52,095 nt of DNA from Halothiobacillus sp. 15-55-196 (GTDB lineage: Bacteria > Pseudomonadota > Gammaproteobacteria > Halothiobacillales > Halothiobacillaceae), in NCBI GenBank assembly GCA_002282715.1, contig NCKC01000015.1, positions 21,181 to 73,275 of the forward strand, written 5' to 3'. Below are positions 1 through 9,304 of the stretch, piece by piece; the stretch's first letter is position 1, and every line of letters starts with the position of its first letter. Below the pieces are notes generated by a model that worked only from the letters and a program-made list of their open reading frames with translations, ran no database searches and was not told the DNA's origin. A program made the translations under genes and the position numbers.

Positions 1-1145
1 CAGTCTGGTGACCGAAACCTTTGATCCCGATATCAACGGGGTGGCGACGACGCTCAAGCAGATTCATTCTGCCCTGCTGTCGTCAGGTCACCGGGTGCAG
101 CTCGTGTGCCCGAAAGGCGATAAGGCAAGGGAACTGGATGATCTGCTCGAAGTGCCCGGACTGGCTTTGCCTTTCTATACCGATGTTCGGCTGGGGTTGC
201 CCGTGGGCCGACGCTTGAAGCGCCGCTGGCAGACCGAGCGCCCGGATCTCGTGCATATCGCCACCGAGGGGCCGCTGGGATACGCCGCCCTGCGCACGGC
301 CAAAGCGCTGGGTTTGCCGGTCACCTCGTCGCTGCATACGAATTTCCATACCTACATGGCGTTTTACCGCGTTGGCTGGCTGGCCGCGCCGGTCATGCGT
401 TATCTCAAGTGGTTTCACAACCACACTGCCTGCACATTCATCCCAACCGGGCAGCAGGCCGAAGCACTCAGCTTGAGCGGGTTCGATCGTCTGGCGGTGC
501 TGGGGCGCGGTGTGGATACGGCTCTGTTCAATCCTGAACGGCGCGATGCTGCCCTGCGTGCGCAATGGAGTGAGCATTCCGGCCTTGCTGCAGGTGATGA
601 GCCCAAGGTCGCCTTGCATGTCGGAAGACTGGCACCGGAGAAAAATCTCGATTTATTGTTACAAACATTTAATGCAATGCGTGCGGCGCGACCGGATATG
701 ATTGGCGTGGTGGTAGGCGACGGCCCGGAGCGCGCCCGACTGGAAAAGGCATTGCCCTGGGCCATCTTTACCGGCATGAAGCGAGGAGAGCAGTTGGCTC
801 GACACTATGCCAGCGCGGACCTGTTCATCTTCCCCAGTCAAACCGAAACGTTTGGCAATGTATTGCTGGAGGCCATGGCTTGCGGGTTGATTGGTACCGC
901 TGGGTGATGATGCACGCTTTGTAAAAGCGGCAGTCGATCTGGTACGGGCGGAAGGCCCGGATATGCGGCAGATAGGCTCCAGGGCCAGAGAAGCGGCTGC
1001 CGCTTTTGATTGGGCGCGGATTACGCGCTCCTTCGAGCGGCATCTTAACGATGTGCTGCAGTCAGAAGCAGGCGACGCAGCACAGAGGCGCGCGCACAAG
1101 CACAAGCTTGACGCGTTGACGAATCAGGATAAAACGGGAGTCTGA
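1..1145 (+). pseudogene. GT4-family glycosyltransferase, 5' end outside window, internally broken
   Basis: This is a group 1 (GT4) glycosyltransferase with the GT-B fold, a cytoplasmic enzyme that moves a sugar from a nucleotide-sugar donor to a lipid or glycan acceptor. The reading frame is open from the left edge and begins with VTETFDPDINGVA, close to the usual family N-terminus, so only a few residues lie outside. The donor-site region is visible as HVGRLAPEKN and the E-x7-E region as FPSQTETFGNVLLEAMACG. Right after EAMACG (about 886) the frame is lost and a stop follows at 905-907. The expected C-terminus resumes in another frame from about 891 (VPLGDDARF) and runs to 1145. Roughly 20 residues that normally join these parts are missing, so this is an internal loss plus a frameshift, not a single indel. 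The acceptor cannot be named. The PAP2 gene starts 1 base downstream and is probably in the same operon. Confidence 0.8.
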
Positions 1146-1146
1146 C

Positions 1147-1612
1147 ATGAGCGCACTCATTCGTTCCTTCAAAGCTTGGCACTTACTGAATCGTTACCTG
1201 GATTGGGAAGCGGTGATCATGTATCGCCTCAACCATGTCAATGCCATGCGTGGCTTGCGTCGATTGTTCGCGATTGATTTCCGCAGGTGTCGGATTGGGC
1301 ATTTACGCTTCCATCAAACACCTCACGGCTCGACCCCGCCCGCACGTGGCCCACGACGGTTTGGTGCTGAGTGTGGCGCCTTTGGATAAATATAGCTTCC
1401 CTTCCGGCCACACCCTGCATGCGGTGAATTTTGCGATTCAGATCGCCGTCTTCGCACCGGGTCTTGCCTGGTTGGTCATTCCCTTCGCCCTGATGGTTGC
1501 GCTATCGCGGATGGTGCTCGGGTTGCACTATCTCTCGGATGTGTTGGTCGGCGGGGTAATTGGTGCGCTGATCGCGGTTTCCAGTCTTTGGGTGGTGAGT
1601 ACGCTGTCTTGA
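1147..1612 (+). pseudogene. PAP2-family membrane phosphatase, internally broken
   Basis: This is a type 2 phosphatidic acid phosphatase (PAP2) protein, an integral membrane phosphatase of lipid phosphates or polyprenyl pyrophosphates. The N-terminal part (MSALIRSFKAWHLLNRYLDW onward) reads from 1147 to about 1270, after which the frame fails. The catalytic half reads in another frame from about 1275: KHLTARPRP matches motif 1, PSGHTLHAV matches motif 2 with its histidine, and SRMVLGLHYLSDV matches motif 3. The segment between RLFA and GVGLGIYA, which should hold one or two membrane helices (roughly 30 to 40 residues), is missing along with the frame. The start is supported by GGGAG upstream, and it follows the glycosyltransferase by one base, so the two probably act together in glycolipid or lipid-carrier metabolism (inference). 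The short span and frame change make it non-functional as written. Confidence 0.8.
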
Positions 1613-1664
1613 TGTGACCGCTTTTCAATTGTCATCGACTTTTCACGATGGCGTCTTAGAAATC

Positions 1665-1811
1665 TCTGCACGAATCCATCCATGGCTTCATGCAGACACG
1701 CACAAGCCGGTACATGCCCGTCTTGTGCTCCGCATATCAATGACTTGCGTCATTGAGCGGCAGGGCGTTCATGCCCTGCACGGGAAGGTCTGCATTTGTG
1801 CAGACCTTCCC
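1665..1811. repeat. Cluster of five consecutive stem-loops
   Basis: Five inverted repeats follow one another downstream of the PAP2 gene. The first (1665-1696) pairs TCTGCA with TGCAGA around an imperfect inner stem capped by CCA-TCCA-TGG. The second pairs GCACAAG with CTTGTGC (1700-1706/1722-1728). The third is CAATGAC-TTGC-GTCATTG (1738-1755). The fourth is GCAGGGC-GTTCAT-GCCCTGC (1760-1779). The fifth is a perfect 13-bp stem with loop TTTG (1782-1811). No strong U-tract follows immediately, so a simple intrinsic terminator is not a full explanation. It could be a REP-like element or a structured RNA 3' end. Confidence 0.6.
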
Positions 1812-2019
1812 TTAACATTCCCCGTTTTTGTGGCGTGTAGAACGACCTTGATTCAGGGCGGGAATGCACTCACTATAAGAAAGATTTTCCGAATGCTCGA
1901 ACCGCCCTCACGACGTTTCGGGCAGTTGCCTGGTTTTAATCGATGGTGCGCCTCATTTATCCTGAGCCGGATGGGCAGGATTTGGCGTGCATGCCTTGTA
2001 TGGGTATTGAATATTGGTC

Positions 2020-2877
2020 ATGTCTTGGTCGAAGAGCCGTTTCGTATGGATTCCGAGCGCGCTTTTCCTGATTTTACTGGCGGCGGCTGGCGTACTCGCG
2101 GCCCGCATTACCTGGTTGTGGCTGGCACCGGCACCTGTGTATGTATCGCCTGCCGAGTCGGGGGGCGAAGCGAGTGAAAAGTCGCAGTCGGCATCGGTTG
2201 AGCAGATCGGCAGTTGGCATCTGTTCGGCCGGGCGGCGACGCCAGACAATCCCACGGCGACAAAGATATCGGCATCCCAATTAGGGGTGAAGCTCGAAGG
2301 TATCATCAGCGGTTCTCCTTCGCCCCTGGTCATGCTGCGGGTGGGCGGCGAGGTGCGATTGCTGCAAGTCGGTGATGCGTTGTCTGCGGGGGTAAGCATC
2401 GTTTCGATCGCGCCTGATCGGGTCGTCATCTCCAATCAGGGCCGTCTTGAGTCGATTGCCTTCCCCAAGCCCCAGTCGCTTGATCAGGCCCCCGCACCGA
2501 GCGCCGCATCGCTGACTACGACAAGCCCGCGTGGTGTTTCCCGCTCCGCTGTCGCACCCACTGTTCGGGTGCAGGCAGAAGAAATCCGGCATAACCCTCA
2601 AACCTTGCTGCGTTTTGTGACCGTATCGCCTGTGCAGCAAGACGGCGAGGTCAGCGGCTATTCGCTGCGTCCGGTACCGGGGCAGGAAGCACTCATGCGA
2701 GCACTTGGGCTCATGCCAGGGGATGTGCTGACATCCGTTGACGGGATGCCGGTCAATGATCCCGCCCTGTTGCCGCGCGTGATGCCGCTATTGAATTCAG
2801 GCCAGCCATTGCAGGTTCAGGTCGAACGGGGTGGTCAGCCCCTGAGTATGACGATTAATTTGGACTCATTACAATGA
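2020..2877 (+). CDS. gspC: Type II secretion inner-membrane protein GspC
   Basis: GspC links the inner-membrane platform of the type II secretion system to the outer-membrane secretin GspD. An N-terminal membrane helix (about residues 10-30) is followed by a homology region: GSWHLFGRA and then KLEGIISG and VMLRVGGEV are typical of the HR domain that contacts GspD. After a proline/serine-rich linker, a PDZ-like domain fills the last 80 residues (SGYSLRPVPGQEALMRALGL, PGDVLTSVDGMPV). ATG at 2020 is preferred over an in-frame TTG at 2014. It is the first gene of the gsp operon, and its stop overlaps the gspD start as ATGA, so translation is probably coupled. Its promoter should lie in 1812-2019; TATAAG at 1874 is a weak -10 candidate. 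Confidence 0.9.
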   Translation: MSWSKSRFVWIPSALFLILLAAAGVLAARITWLWLAPAPVYVSPAESGGEASEKSQSASVEQIGSWHLFGRAATPDNPTATKISASQLGVKLEGIISGSPSPLVMLRVGGEVRLLQVGDALSAGVSIVSIAPDRVVISNQGRLESIAFPKPQSLDQAPAPSAASLTTTSPRGVSRSAVAPTVRVQAEEIRHNPQTLLRFVTVSPVQQDGEVSGYSLRPVPGQEALMRALGLMPGDVLTSVDGMPVNDPALLPRVMPLLNSGQPLQVQVERGGQPLSMTINLDSLQ

Positions 2878-4998
2878 TGAATACCGCTCGCCGCATACGC
2901 GGTCAGGCATCCTCTCTGGTTATCTTCATGGCGATGACACTGGTCACCGCCGAAGTCCTGATCAACAGCCCGGTCCGGGCTGCTGATGCACCACCACCGG
3001 GTATATCGCGTGTTCAGGGCGACAACTCCGATACGGATAAGGTTACCCTGAATTTCCGTGACATGGATATCGGCGCGCTCATCGAAGCCGTCTCGAAAGT
3101 CACGGGCAAGAATTTCATCGTCGACCCCCGGGTCAAGGCACGGGTCACGGTCATTTCTGCCAAGCCGATGAGCCCGCAAAAACTCTACGACGTGTTTCTT
3201 TCGATCTTGCAGGTCAATGGCTTTGCTGCGGTGCCTGCTGGTGCGGTGATCAAGATCGTGCCGGAAATCAACGCGCGCTCCGACGCCCAGCCGGTCAATC
3301 CCGGTTCGTCGGCGGTCGGGGATCAGATGGTGACCGAGGTCGTTCACCTGCGTTACGTGCCTGCAGCGCCTTTGCTGACCGTGTTGCGTCAAATCATGCC
3401 GCAACAGGCCGCGCTTTCCGTGTACCCCGATTCCAATTCGCTGGTGATTACCGACCGGGCGGGTAATATCGACCGGCTCAAGAAAATATTGGCCAAGGTG
3501 GATCAACCTGCCGTGGGCGATGTGGAAATCATCCGGCTCAAACGGGCATCGGCCGACTCGGTCGTGTCCACGCTCAAGGCGTTGTTTGGTGCCAGCGGCA
3601 GTGGAGCAACCACACCGGGCGCGGCTCCAGCAGCGGGCGGCAACAACTTTTCCCGCGTGCCGGTATTCGCCGCCGATGACCGAACCAACAGCGTTCTGCT
3701 GAGTGGTGATGCCGTATCCCGCGCCAAGATGCGCGCCATCATCCTGAACCTGGACATGCCGCAGACGAATTATGGCAATACGCGCGTGTTCCGACTCAAA
3801 TATGCCAATGCCGAAGACCTCGTCGGTGTACTCAAAGGGTTCGTGAGCACCAACGGAGCCGCATCCACCGGGGCGACGGCCGCGAAAGAGGCGACCACCA
3901 ATCCGGACAACACCCGTCTTGAGATCGCCGCCGACAAATCCCTCAACGCCCTGGTCGTGACGGCGTCACCCAGCCGGATGCAGACGGTCGAGTCGGTGAT
4001 CGATCAGCTCGATATCCGGCGCAAGCAGGTATTGGTAGAAGCGATTATTGCCGAGGTATCGAACGGCGTAACCAAAAAGTTGGGTACCCAGTTTCTGGTT
4101 GGTGGCGGCAGCGGTACGGTGCCGATCGGTATTTCCACCTTCAACGGCCTGCTGTCCAGCGTCGCCAGCTCCGCCGCGCAGGCGGGTACAGGCAGTGTCA
4201 GCAGTGCCATTGGTTTGGGTTTGGCCGGAGCGTTGGGTGATGGCGGCAATGTTGGCGTGGGGCGATTCGGTCAAGGTGGTGCTGATTTCGCTTTACTTGT
4301 TTCGGCTTTGGCTGGCAACTCGGGTAACAACATTCTCTCCACGCCGAGTCTACTCACATTGGATAACCAGGAAGCCAGTATCGTGGTCGGCCAGAATATT
4401 CCAATCGTCACCGGCTCTTATGCCCAGACCGGCTCGGCAACCTCGCCCACCGGTCACGCCCACCATCAGCCCGGATGGCACCGTGCGTTTGAAAATCGAG
4501 CAGGAAGTCTCCAGCCTCGACAGCGCAGCGCAAAGCTCGGCGGGATTGATCACCAACAAACGCAATGTGACCACCACCGTGCAGGTCGATGACGGTGATG
4601 TGGTCGTGTTGGGCGGTCTGATCGACGACAGCACGAACTCGAACCAACAAAGTGTTCCGGGGTTGGGCGACATTCCCATTCTGGGTAATTTGTTCCGCTA
4701 CCGTTCGGCCAGTACCAACAAGCGCAATCTGATGATTTTCATTCGGCCCCTGATCGTCGGTGATGGCGGCAAGTTGTCCGAATTCAGCAGTGAACAGTAC
4801 AACCGCATCCGCCAGAGCCAACAGGATACGTTCGACAAGCGATCTCTCGTCAAACCACGCGATTGGTCCGTATTGTCGCCCGAACAGGATTTCCAGCGTA
4901 ATCTGCCGATCCCGATGCCGCAGAATATCCAGACCCTGATGGAGCAGGATCGGGCTCGCAGCCAAACGGCCAATGGTCAAACGGCGGCCGCCCCGTGA
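2874..4998 (+). pseudogene. gspD: Type II secretion secretin GspD, frame broken near 4450
   Basis: GspD is the outer-membrane secretin through which folded exoproteins leave the cell. A signal peptide is followed by the N0 domain (TLNFRDMDIGALIEAVSKVTG), N1-N3 domains (VHLRYVPAAPL, IIRLKRASADSVV, RVFRLKYANAEDLV) and the start of the secretin core (KQVLVEAIIAEVS, VVGQNIPIVTGSY). At about 4440-4460 the frame breaks. The first frame runs on to a stop at 4592 with unrelated sequence, and the correct C-terminus (VTPTISPDGTVRLKIEQEVS through PGLGDIPILGNLF and NLMIFIRPLIV) is in another frame to 4998. The very conserved stretch that should read like NPFQTIERKDVG-LK between SATSPT and VTPTI is absent, so about 50 bases are lost, not just one. 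As written the secretin cannot be made whole, which would disable the whole system. Assembly error is a real possibility because the rest is intact. Confidence 0.85.
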
Positions 4999-5008
4999 GT
5001 GAACTGCG

Positions 5009-6538
5009 ATGACTGACGGAGTTGATCGCGTTGTGGAGCGGAAGATGGCGCAAACACCCGCCCTCTCTTATGGCTATGCACGGCGCTTCGGGGTGCTGAT
5101 CGAGCCTGCTGGTGATGTTTCGCCAGCCGCCGATCACGGTGTTTGGATCGTGCGACATTGCAAGCCATTGCCGGTATCGGTGCTGGCAGAACTGGGCCGC
5201 AAGCTGCCGGATGGCTTTACGCTCGACTGGCTTCAAACCGATGAGTTTGAACGGCGCCTGGCGCGCGCCTATGAGGGCGGTTCGAGCGTCGCACAAACCA
5301 TGGTCGATGACTTGGGTGACGGCGGGCTTGACGCGCTGGCCAATACTTTGAACACGCCGATCGACCTGCTCGAAGCCGATGACGAAGCGCCGATCATCCG
5401 TCTGATCAATGCGCTGCTTTCCGAAGCCGTACGCGAGGGTGCATCCGACATTCACTTGGAAAGCTTCGAAAGCCGGATGGTGGTGCGTTTTCGCGTCGAT
5501 GGCATGTTGCGCGAGGTGCTCGAACCACCGCGTGCTGTGGCCGGTATCATCGTCTCGCGGATCAAGGTCATGGCGAATCTCGATATCGCGGAAAAACGTG
5601 TGCCGCAGGACGGTCGTATCTCGCTGCGACTGGCGGGACGCCCGGTCGATGTGCGGGTGTCGACCCTGCCTTCGGGGCAGGGCGAGCGCGTGGTGCTCCG
5701 CCTGCTGGATAAAGAAGCCGGGCGATTGACACTCGATAACCTGGGGTTAACGCGCGAACTGCAAGAGCGACTGAACAAGCTCATCCACCGGCCACACGGC
5801 ATTCTGCTGGTGACCGGGCCGACCGGCTCGGGCAAGACCACCACGCTGTATGCCGCGCTGTCGGAGATCAACACCCGCGAGCGCAACATTCTCACCGTGG
5901 AAGACCCGATCGAGTATTACCTCGACGGCGTGGGCCAGACGCAGGTCAATCCCAAGGTGGAGATGACCTTCGCTCGGGGATTACGGGCTATTTTGCGTCA
6001 GGATCCGGACGTGGTGATGGTCGGTGAGATCCGGGATGTCGAAACCGCCGAAATTGCGGTTCAGGCGAGTTTGACCGGGCATCTGGTGCTCTCGACCCTG
6101 CACACCAACTCGGCTGTCGGCGCCATCACGCGGTTGCGGGATATGGGCGTCGAGCCGTTTCTGCTCTCATCGAGTCTGATCGGTGTGCTGGCGCAGCGGC
6201 TCGTGCGGCGGCTGGATGCACGTTATCGCGAAGCCTATACCCCCGATGCGAGTGAATGCGCGCTGCTCGGCTTGAACGCCAGCCAGCCCCCGACACTGTA
6301 TCGCGTGCGTGAAGAATCGCGGCAACGCGGTCAGGGTTATCTCGGTCGGACCGGCGTGTATGAACTGATTACCATCGATGCCGACACACGGCGTTTGATC
6401 CACGATGGCGCAGCGGAACCGGCCATCGAAGCGCAAGTCCGCAAGCACAGCAGCTCCATTCTGGCCTACGGCGCGGCCCTCGTGATGGCGGGTGTAACGA
6501 CTACCGAAGAATTACTCCGCGTGACGGCGGAAGGGTAA
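5009..6538 (+). CDS. gspE: Type II secretion ATPase GspE
   Basis: GspE is the cytoplasmic ATPase that powers pseudopilus assembly, docking through GspL. Visible are the N2 domain (ADDEAPIIRLINALLSEAV, GASDIHLE), Walker A GPTGSGKTTTLY near residue 269, the Asp box (NILTVEDPIEYY), Walker B (ILRQDPDVVMVGEIRD) and the His box (LTGHLVLSTLHTNSA). In many GspE proteins a four-cysteine zinc module follows, around RRLCP-C and C-C-GY-GRTG. Here that region reads RRLDARYREAY and RVREESRQRGQGYLGRTG, so the cysteines are gone although the surrounding frame is preserved. ATG at 5009 gives 509 residues. ATG at 5045 (MAQTPALSYG) has the better ribosome-binding site, GGAG six bases upstream, and may be the true start. 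Confidence 0.92.
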   Translation: MTDGVDRVVERKMAQTPALSYGYARRFGVLIEPAGDVSPAADHGVWIVRHCKPLPVSVLAELGRKLPDGFTLDWLQTDEFERRLARAYEGGSSVAQTMVDDLGDGGLDALANTLNTPIDLLEADDEAPIIRLINALLSEAVREGASDIHLESFESRMVVRFRVDGMLREVLEPPRAVAGIIVSRIKVMANLDIAEKRVPQDGRISLRLAGRPVDVRVSTLPSGQGERVVLRLLDKEAGRLTLDNLGLTRELQERLNKLIHRPHGILLVTGPTGSGKTTTLYAALSEINTRERNILTVEDPIEYYLDGVGQTQVNPKVEMTFARGLRAILRQDPDVVMVGEIRDVETAEIAVQASLTGHLVLSTLHTNSAVGAITRLRDMGVEPFLLSSSLIGVLAQRLVRRLDARYREAYTPDASECALLGLNASQPPTLYRVREESRQRGQGYLGRTGVYELITIDADTRRLIHDGAAEPAIEAQVRKHSSSILAYGAALVMAGVTTTEELLRVTAEG

Positions 6539-6544
6539 TCACGC

Positions 6545-7768
6545 ATGGCCGCTTTTGAATACAGCGCGCTGGATGCTCAAGGCAAAACCCGCAAGGGCGT
6601 GATCGAAAGCGATAGCGCACGCGGCGCCCGCAGCCTGTTGCGCGATCAGGGCTTGGCGCCGCTGACCATCGAAGCGGTGGTGGCCGATCAATCCACCGCC
6701 GGCGGTCTGCAAAGCTGGATGAGCCATTTTCAATCCTTGAATCCGACGGAACTGGCCTTGTTCACCCGCCAGATTTCCACCTTGATCGCCGCCGGGCTGC
6801 CCATCGATGCGGCGCTGGCGGGCATTATCCGCCAAACGGAAAACGCAAGAATCCGGCGCATTGTCACGGCGGTGCGTTCCAAAGTGGTCGAGGGGCACAG
6901 CCTGGCACAGGGATTGGCGACGTTTCCGCGCGCCTTCTCGGAACTGTATCGCGCGACCGTGGCCGCGGGCGAGGAGTCGGGGCATCTCGAAGCAGTGCTC
7001 GAACGCTTGGCCGATTACACCGAAGGGCGTCAGGCCACCACGCAAAAGGTGCAGATGGCGCTGTTCTATCCTGCCCTGCTCACGCTGATGGCGGTGGCGG
7101 TGGTTATTGGCCTCGTGACGTATGTCGTGCCGCAAGTGGTGCAGGTGTTCGTGCAGATGAAACAAACACTGCCGCCACTGACCCGCGGATTGATCGCGGT
7201 GAGTGCCTTTCTGCGGGAACAATGGCCGTGGATTTTATTGGGCATGGCGGCCTTTGCGATTTGGTTTTACTGGGCGCTGCGCCAACCGAAATTCGCCTTC
7301 GGCTGGGCACAGATGCAGCTCAAGCTACCGCTGATCGGTCGCTTGATTCGTGGGTTCAACGCCGCCCGGTTTGCTCGTACTCTGAGCATCCTGAGTGCCG
7401 CCGGTGTGCCCATGCTCAAGGCGCTGACCATCAGTGGCGAGGTCGTCGCTTCCGAACCGATGCGCCGCGCCATTGGTGAAGCCACCGATCGCGTGCGCGA
7501 AGGCGCGCCCATCGCCCGTTCGTTGGAGCAGTCGCGTTTATTTCCGCCGATGATGCTGCAATTGATTGCGGCGGGCGAGCAAAGCGGCGCGTTGGGCAAT
7601 ATGCTTGAACGGGCCGCCGTGCAACAGGAACGCGAACTCGATACCCTGATCAACGCCTTGCTCGGCCTGTTCGAGCCGATTTTGATTCTCGTCATGGGCG
7701 GGGTCGTTTTGCTGATCGTGCTGGCGATTCTGATCCCGATTTTTGATCTCAACCAAATGGTGCATTAA
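6545..7768 (+). CDS. gspF: Type II secretion platform protein GspF
   Basis: GspF is the polytopic inner-membrane platform protein that couples the ATPase GspE to pseudopilin assembly. The N-terminus [20 protein letters not shown] is the family signature. Two homologous cytoplasmic domains are present: [21 protein letters not shown] and, after the first two membrane segments, [21 protein letters not shown]. Membrane helices are at about residues 170-195, 222-242 and 375-400. The length of 407 residues is normal. It starts 6 bases after gspE and ends 2 bases before gspG, within the gsp operon. No defects seen. Confidence 0.95.
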   Translation: MAAFEYSALDAQGKTRKGVIESDSARGARSLLRDQGLAPLTIEAVVADQSTAGGLQSWMSHFQSLNPTELALFTRQISTLIAAGLPIDAALAGIIRQTENARIRRIVTAVRSKVVEGHSLAQGLATFPRAFSELYRATVAAGEESGHLEAVLERLADYTEGRQATTQKVQMALFYPALLTLMAVAVVIGLVTYVVPQVVQVFVQMKQTLPPLTRGLIAVSAFLREQWPWILLGMAAFAIWFYWALRQPKFAFGWAQMQLKLPLIGRLIRGFNAARFARTLSILSAAGVPMLKALTISGEVVASEPMRRAIGEATDRVREGAPIARSLEQSRLFPPMMLQLIAAGEQSGALGNMLERAAVQQERELDTLINALLGLFEPILILVMGGVVLLIVLAILIPIFDLNQMVH

Positions 7769-7770
7769 TC

Positions 7771-8268
7771 ATGTCGTATCTTTCCTCACGTCTTTCTTCA
7801 CGCGCGGCGCGTTTTGAACGTGCCAATGGTTTGGTTTCCCGAGGTTTTACCTTGATCGAAGTGATGGTCGTAGTGGTTATTCTGGCCATTCTGGCGACCA
7901 TCGTCGTGCCGAAAATCATGGATCGGCCGGACGATGCCCGAATTGCCAAAGCCAAGCAGGACATCCGCGCCATCGAATCGGCATTGCAACTCTACAAACT
8001 CGACAATCTGACCTACCCGACCACCGATCAGGGGCTCGAGGCACTGGTCAAACCCCCGGCCAATGCAAAAAACTGGCGGCAGGGCGGCTACCTCGATCGC
8101 CTGCCGATCGACCCGTGGAACAATCCCTATCAATATTTAAGCCCCGGCCAGCACGGCACGTTTGATGTCTATAGTCTCGGCGCCGATGGGCAACCGGGCG
8201 GCACTGGCGCAGACGCCGATATCGGCAACTGGCAGGAAGAAGGCGTTGCCACGAACACGGGTAACTGA
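7771..8268 (+). CDS. gspG: Major pseudopilin GspG
   Basis: GspG is the main subunit of the type II secretion pseudopilus, matured by a prepilin peptidase (none is encoded in this window). The leader ends in the class III cleavage site [17 protein letters not shown] near residue 25, giving a methylated Phe-1 and Glu-5 in the mature form. The C-terminal part has the typical GspG fold markers: [36 protein letters not shown] and the calcium-binding-type end [20 protein letters not shown]. The leader is about 25 residues, longer than average. The 165-residue length is normal for the family. Confidence 0.95.
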   Translation: MSYLSSRLSSRAARFERANGLVSRGFTLIEVMVVVVILAILATIVVPKIMDRPDDARIAKAKQDIRAIESALQLYKLDNLTYPTTDQGLEALVKPPANAKNWRQGGYLDRLPIDPWNNPYQYLSPGQHGTFDVYSLGADGQPGGTGADADIGNWQEEGVATNTGN

Positions 8269-8276
8269 GTCTCGTG

Positions 8277-8912
8277 ATGCTGGCGCCCCGTGCCGTATGC
8301 GATGCCCGATATGCGCCGAATGGTGTGCGCCACCACAGAGCCGGCCGCCTGCGGTGCGTTCAGGGTTTCACCTTGATCGAGCTGATCGTGGTGATTGTGA
8401 TTATCGGCATTCTGGTCGGTTTTGTGGTGATGAGCATGAACAAGCGGGCACCCGATGATGTGGGCGTGTGCCAGGCGCGGATGGCCTCTTGGCTGGCGCA
8501 ACAGGCCGTGGCGGCGAACCGGCTGGATCAAACCGTTTATATTCAAAATGCGATCTCGCCCCGAGCCTTTGTGCTCGATCTTGCGCCGTCGAAACCGATT
8601 GCCGAGGCAAGCAAGCAAACAAGCCGAGCTGCAAACGAATCACCGGCCTTTGCCGCAAAGGTCATCAGTCGATTGGATTGGGACAAGGGCTGCACCATTG
8701 AAGCACAACCCACCGCGGCTGACACTTTTGCAGCCAAGGACCCGCGCGCGCAGGCCGTGCTTGCCGTTACGACCGATGGCATCTGGTCGCTGCCACCGGG
8801 CGCGCAGCAGCGTACACCGGAAATTACGGTGCGCGGAGACAGGCAAAAAACCCTGCGCATCGACCTGTCATCAGGCTACGGTGCGCAGGCAACGACGGAT
8901 TCCGCCCCGTGA
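8277..8912 (+). CDS. gspH: Minor pseudopilin GspH
   Basis: A minor pseudopilin of the type II secretion system with the prepilin motif G/FTLIELIVVIVIIGILVG after a long leader of about 30 residues. The C-terminal part is poorly conserved, as is usual for GspH, but position between gspG and gspI and the body size (about 180 residues after cleavage) support the call. GTG at 8274 and ATG at 8277 are adjacent; ATG is chosen. The unusually long leader could mean that the true start lies downstream, but no better in-frame start precedes the motif. The stop overlaps the gspI start by one base. Confidence 0.85.
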   Translation: MLAPRAVCDARYAPNGVRHHRAGRLRCVQGFTLIELIVVIVIIGILVGFVVMSMNKRAPDDVGVCQARMASWLAQQAVAANRLDQTVYIQNAISPRAFVLDLAPSKPIAEASKQTSRAANESPAFAAKVISRLDWDKGCTIEAQPTAADTFAAKDPRAQAVLAVTTDGIWSLPPGAQQRTPEITVRGDRQKTLRIDLSSGYGAQATTDSAP

Positions 8913-9304
8913 TGACCACGACGACCAAAATCCGTGAGCAGGGTTTTACCTTGCTGGAAGTGCTGATTGCGCTGGTTGTTTTGGCCATTGCCCTTGCTGC
9001 CGTCATCAAGGTGAGTGGTCAAAGCGCAGCGATGCTCGATCGGTTGCGCGCCGATACCGCCGCCACGGTCATTGCCGATGATTTATGCGCCCGCTTGCAG
9101 TTATCGGCGCAAGCTCCGGAATTGGGCACGCGCCAGTCCGATGTGATGATTAACGGGCAACCCTGGCGCGTGCGCCAGACCGTTTCGGCCGGACAGGTGC
9201 CGGGGGTGCTCAAGGTGGCCTATTTTGTTCAAACCCCCGCGCCGTATGCTGGTCAGGCCAGTATCGTGACGTACTTTTATCCACCCGCGCAAAAAGCACC
9301 ATGA
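8912..9304 (+). CDS. gspI: Minor pseudopilin GspI
   Basis: A minor pseudopilin of the GspI-J-K tip complex that primes pseudopilus assembly. The short leader MTTTTKIREQG is followed by FTLLEVLIALVVLAIALAAV, the cleavage site and the hydrophobic helix. The GspI signature continues with MLDRLRADTAATVIADDLCARL, in the position of the usual tyrosine- or alanine-rich 'A-WVADN' stretch. At 130 residues it is of normal size. ATG at 8912 overlaps the gspH stop, and its own stop overlaps gspJ as ATGA. Confidence 0.9.
   Translation: MTTTTKIREQGFTLLEVLIALVVLAIALAAVIKVSGQSAAMLDRLRADTAATVIADDLCARLQLSAQAPELGTRQSDVMINGQPWRVRQTVSAGQVPGVLKVAYFVQTPAPYAGQASIVTYFYPPAQKAP

Noticed and set aside
1848..1879. TTGATT and TATAAG as the gspC promoter
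   Set aside because: Spacing is 20 bases, too long for a normal sigma-70 promoter; mentioned only as a weak -10 candidate.
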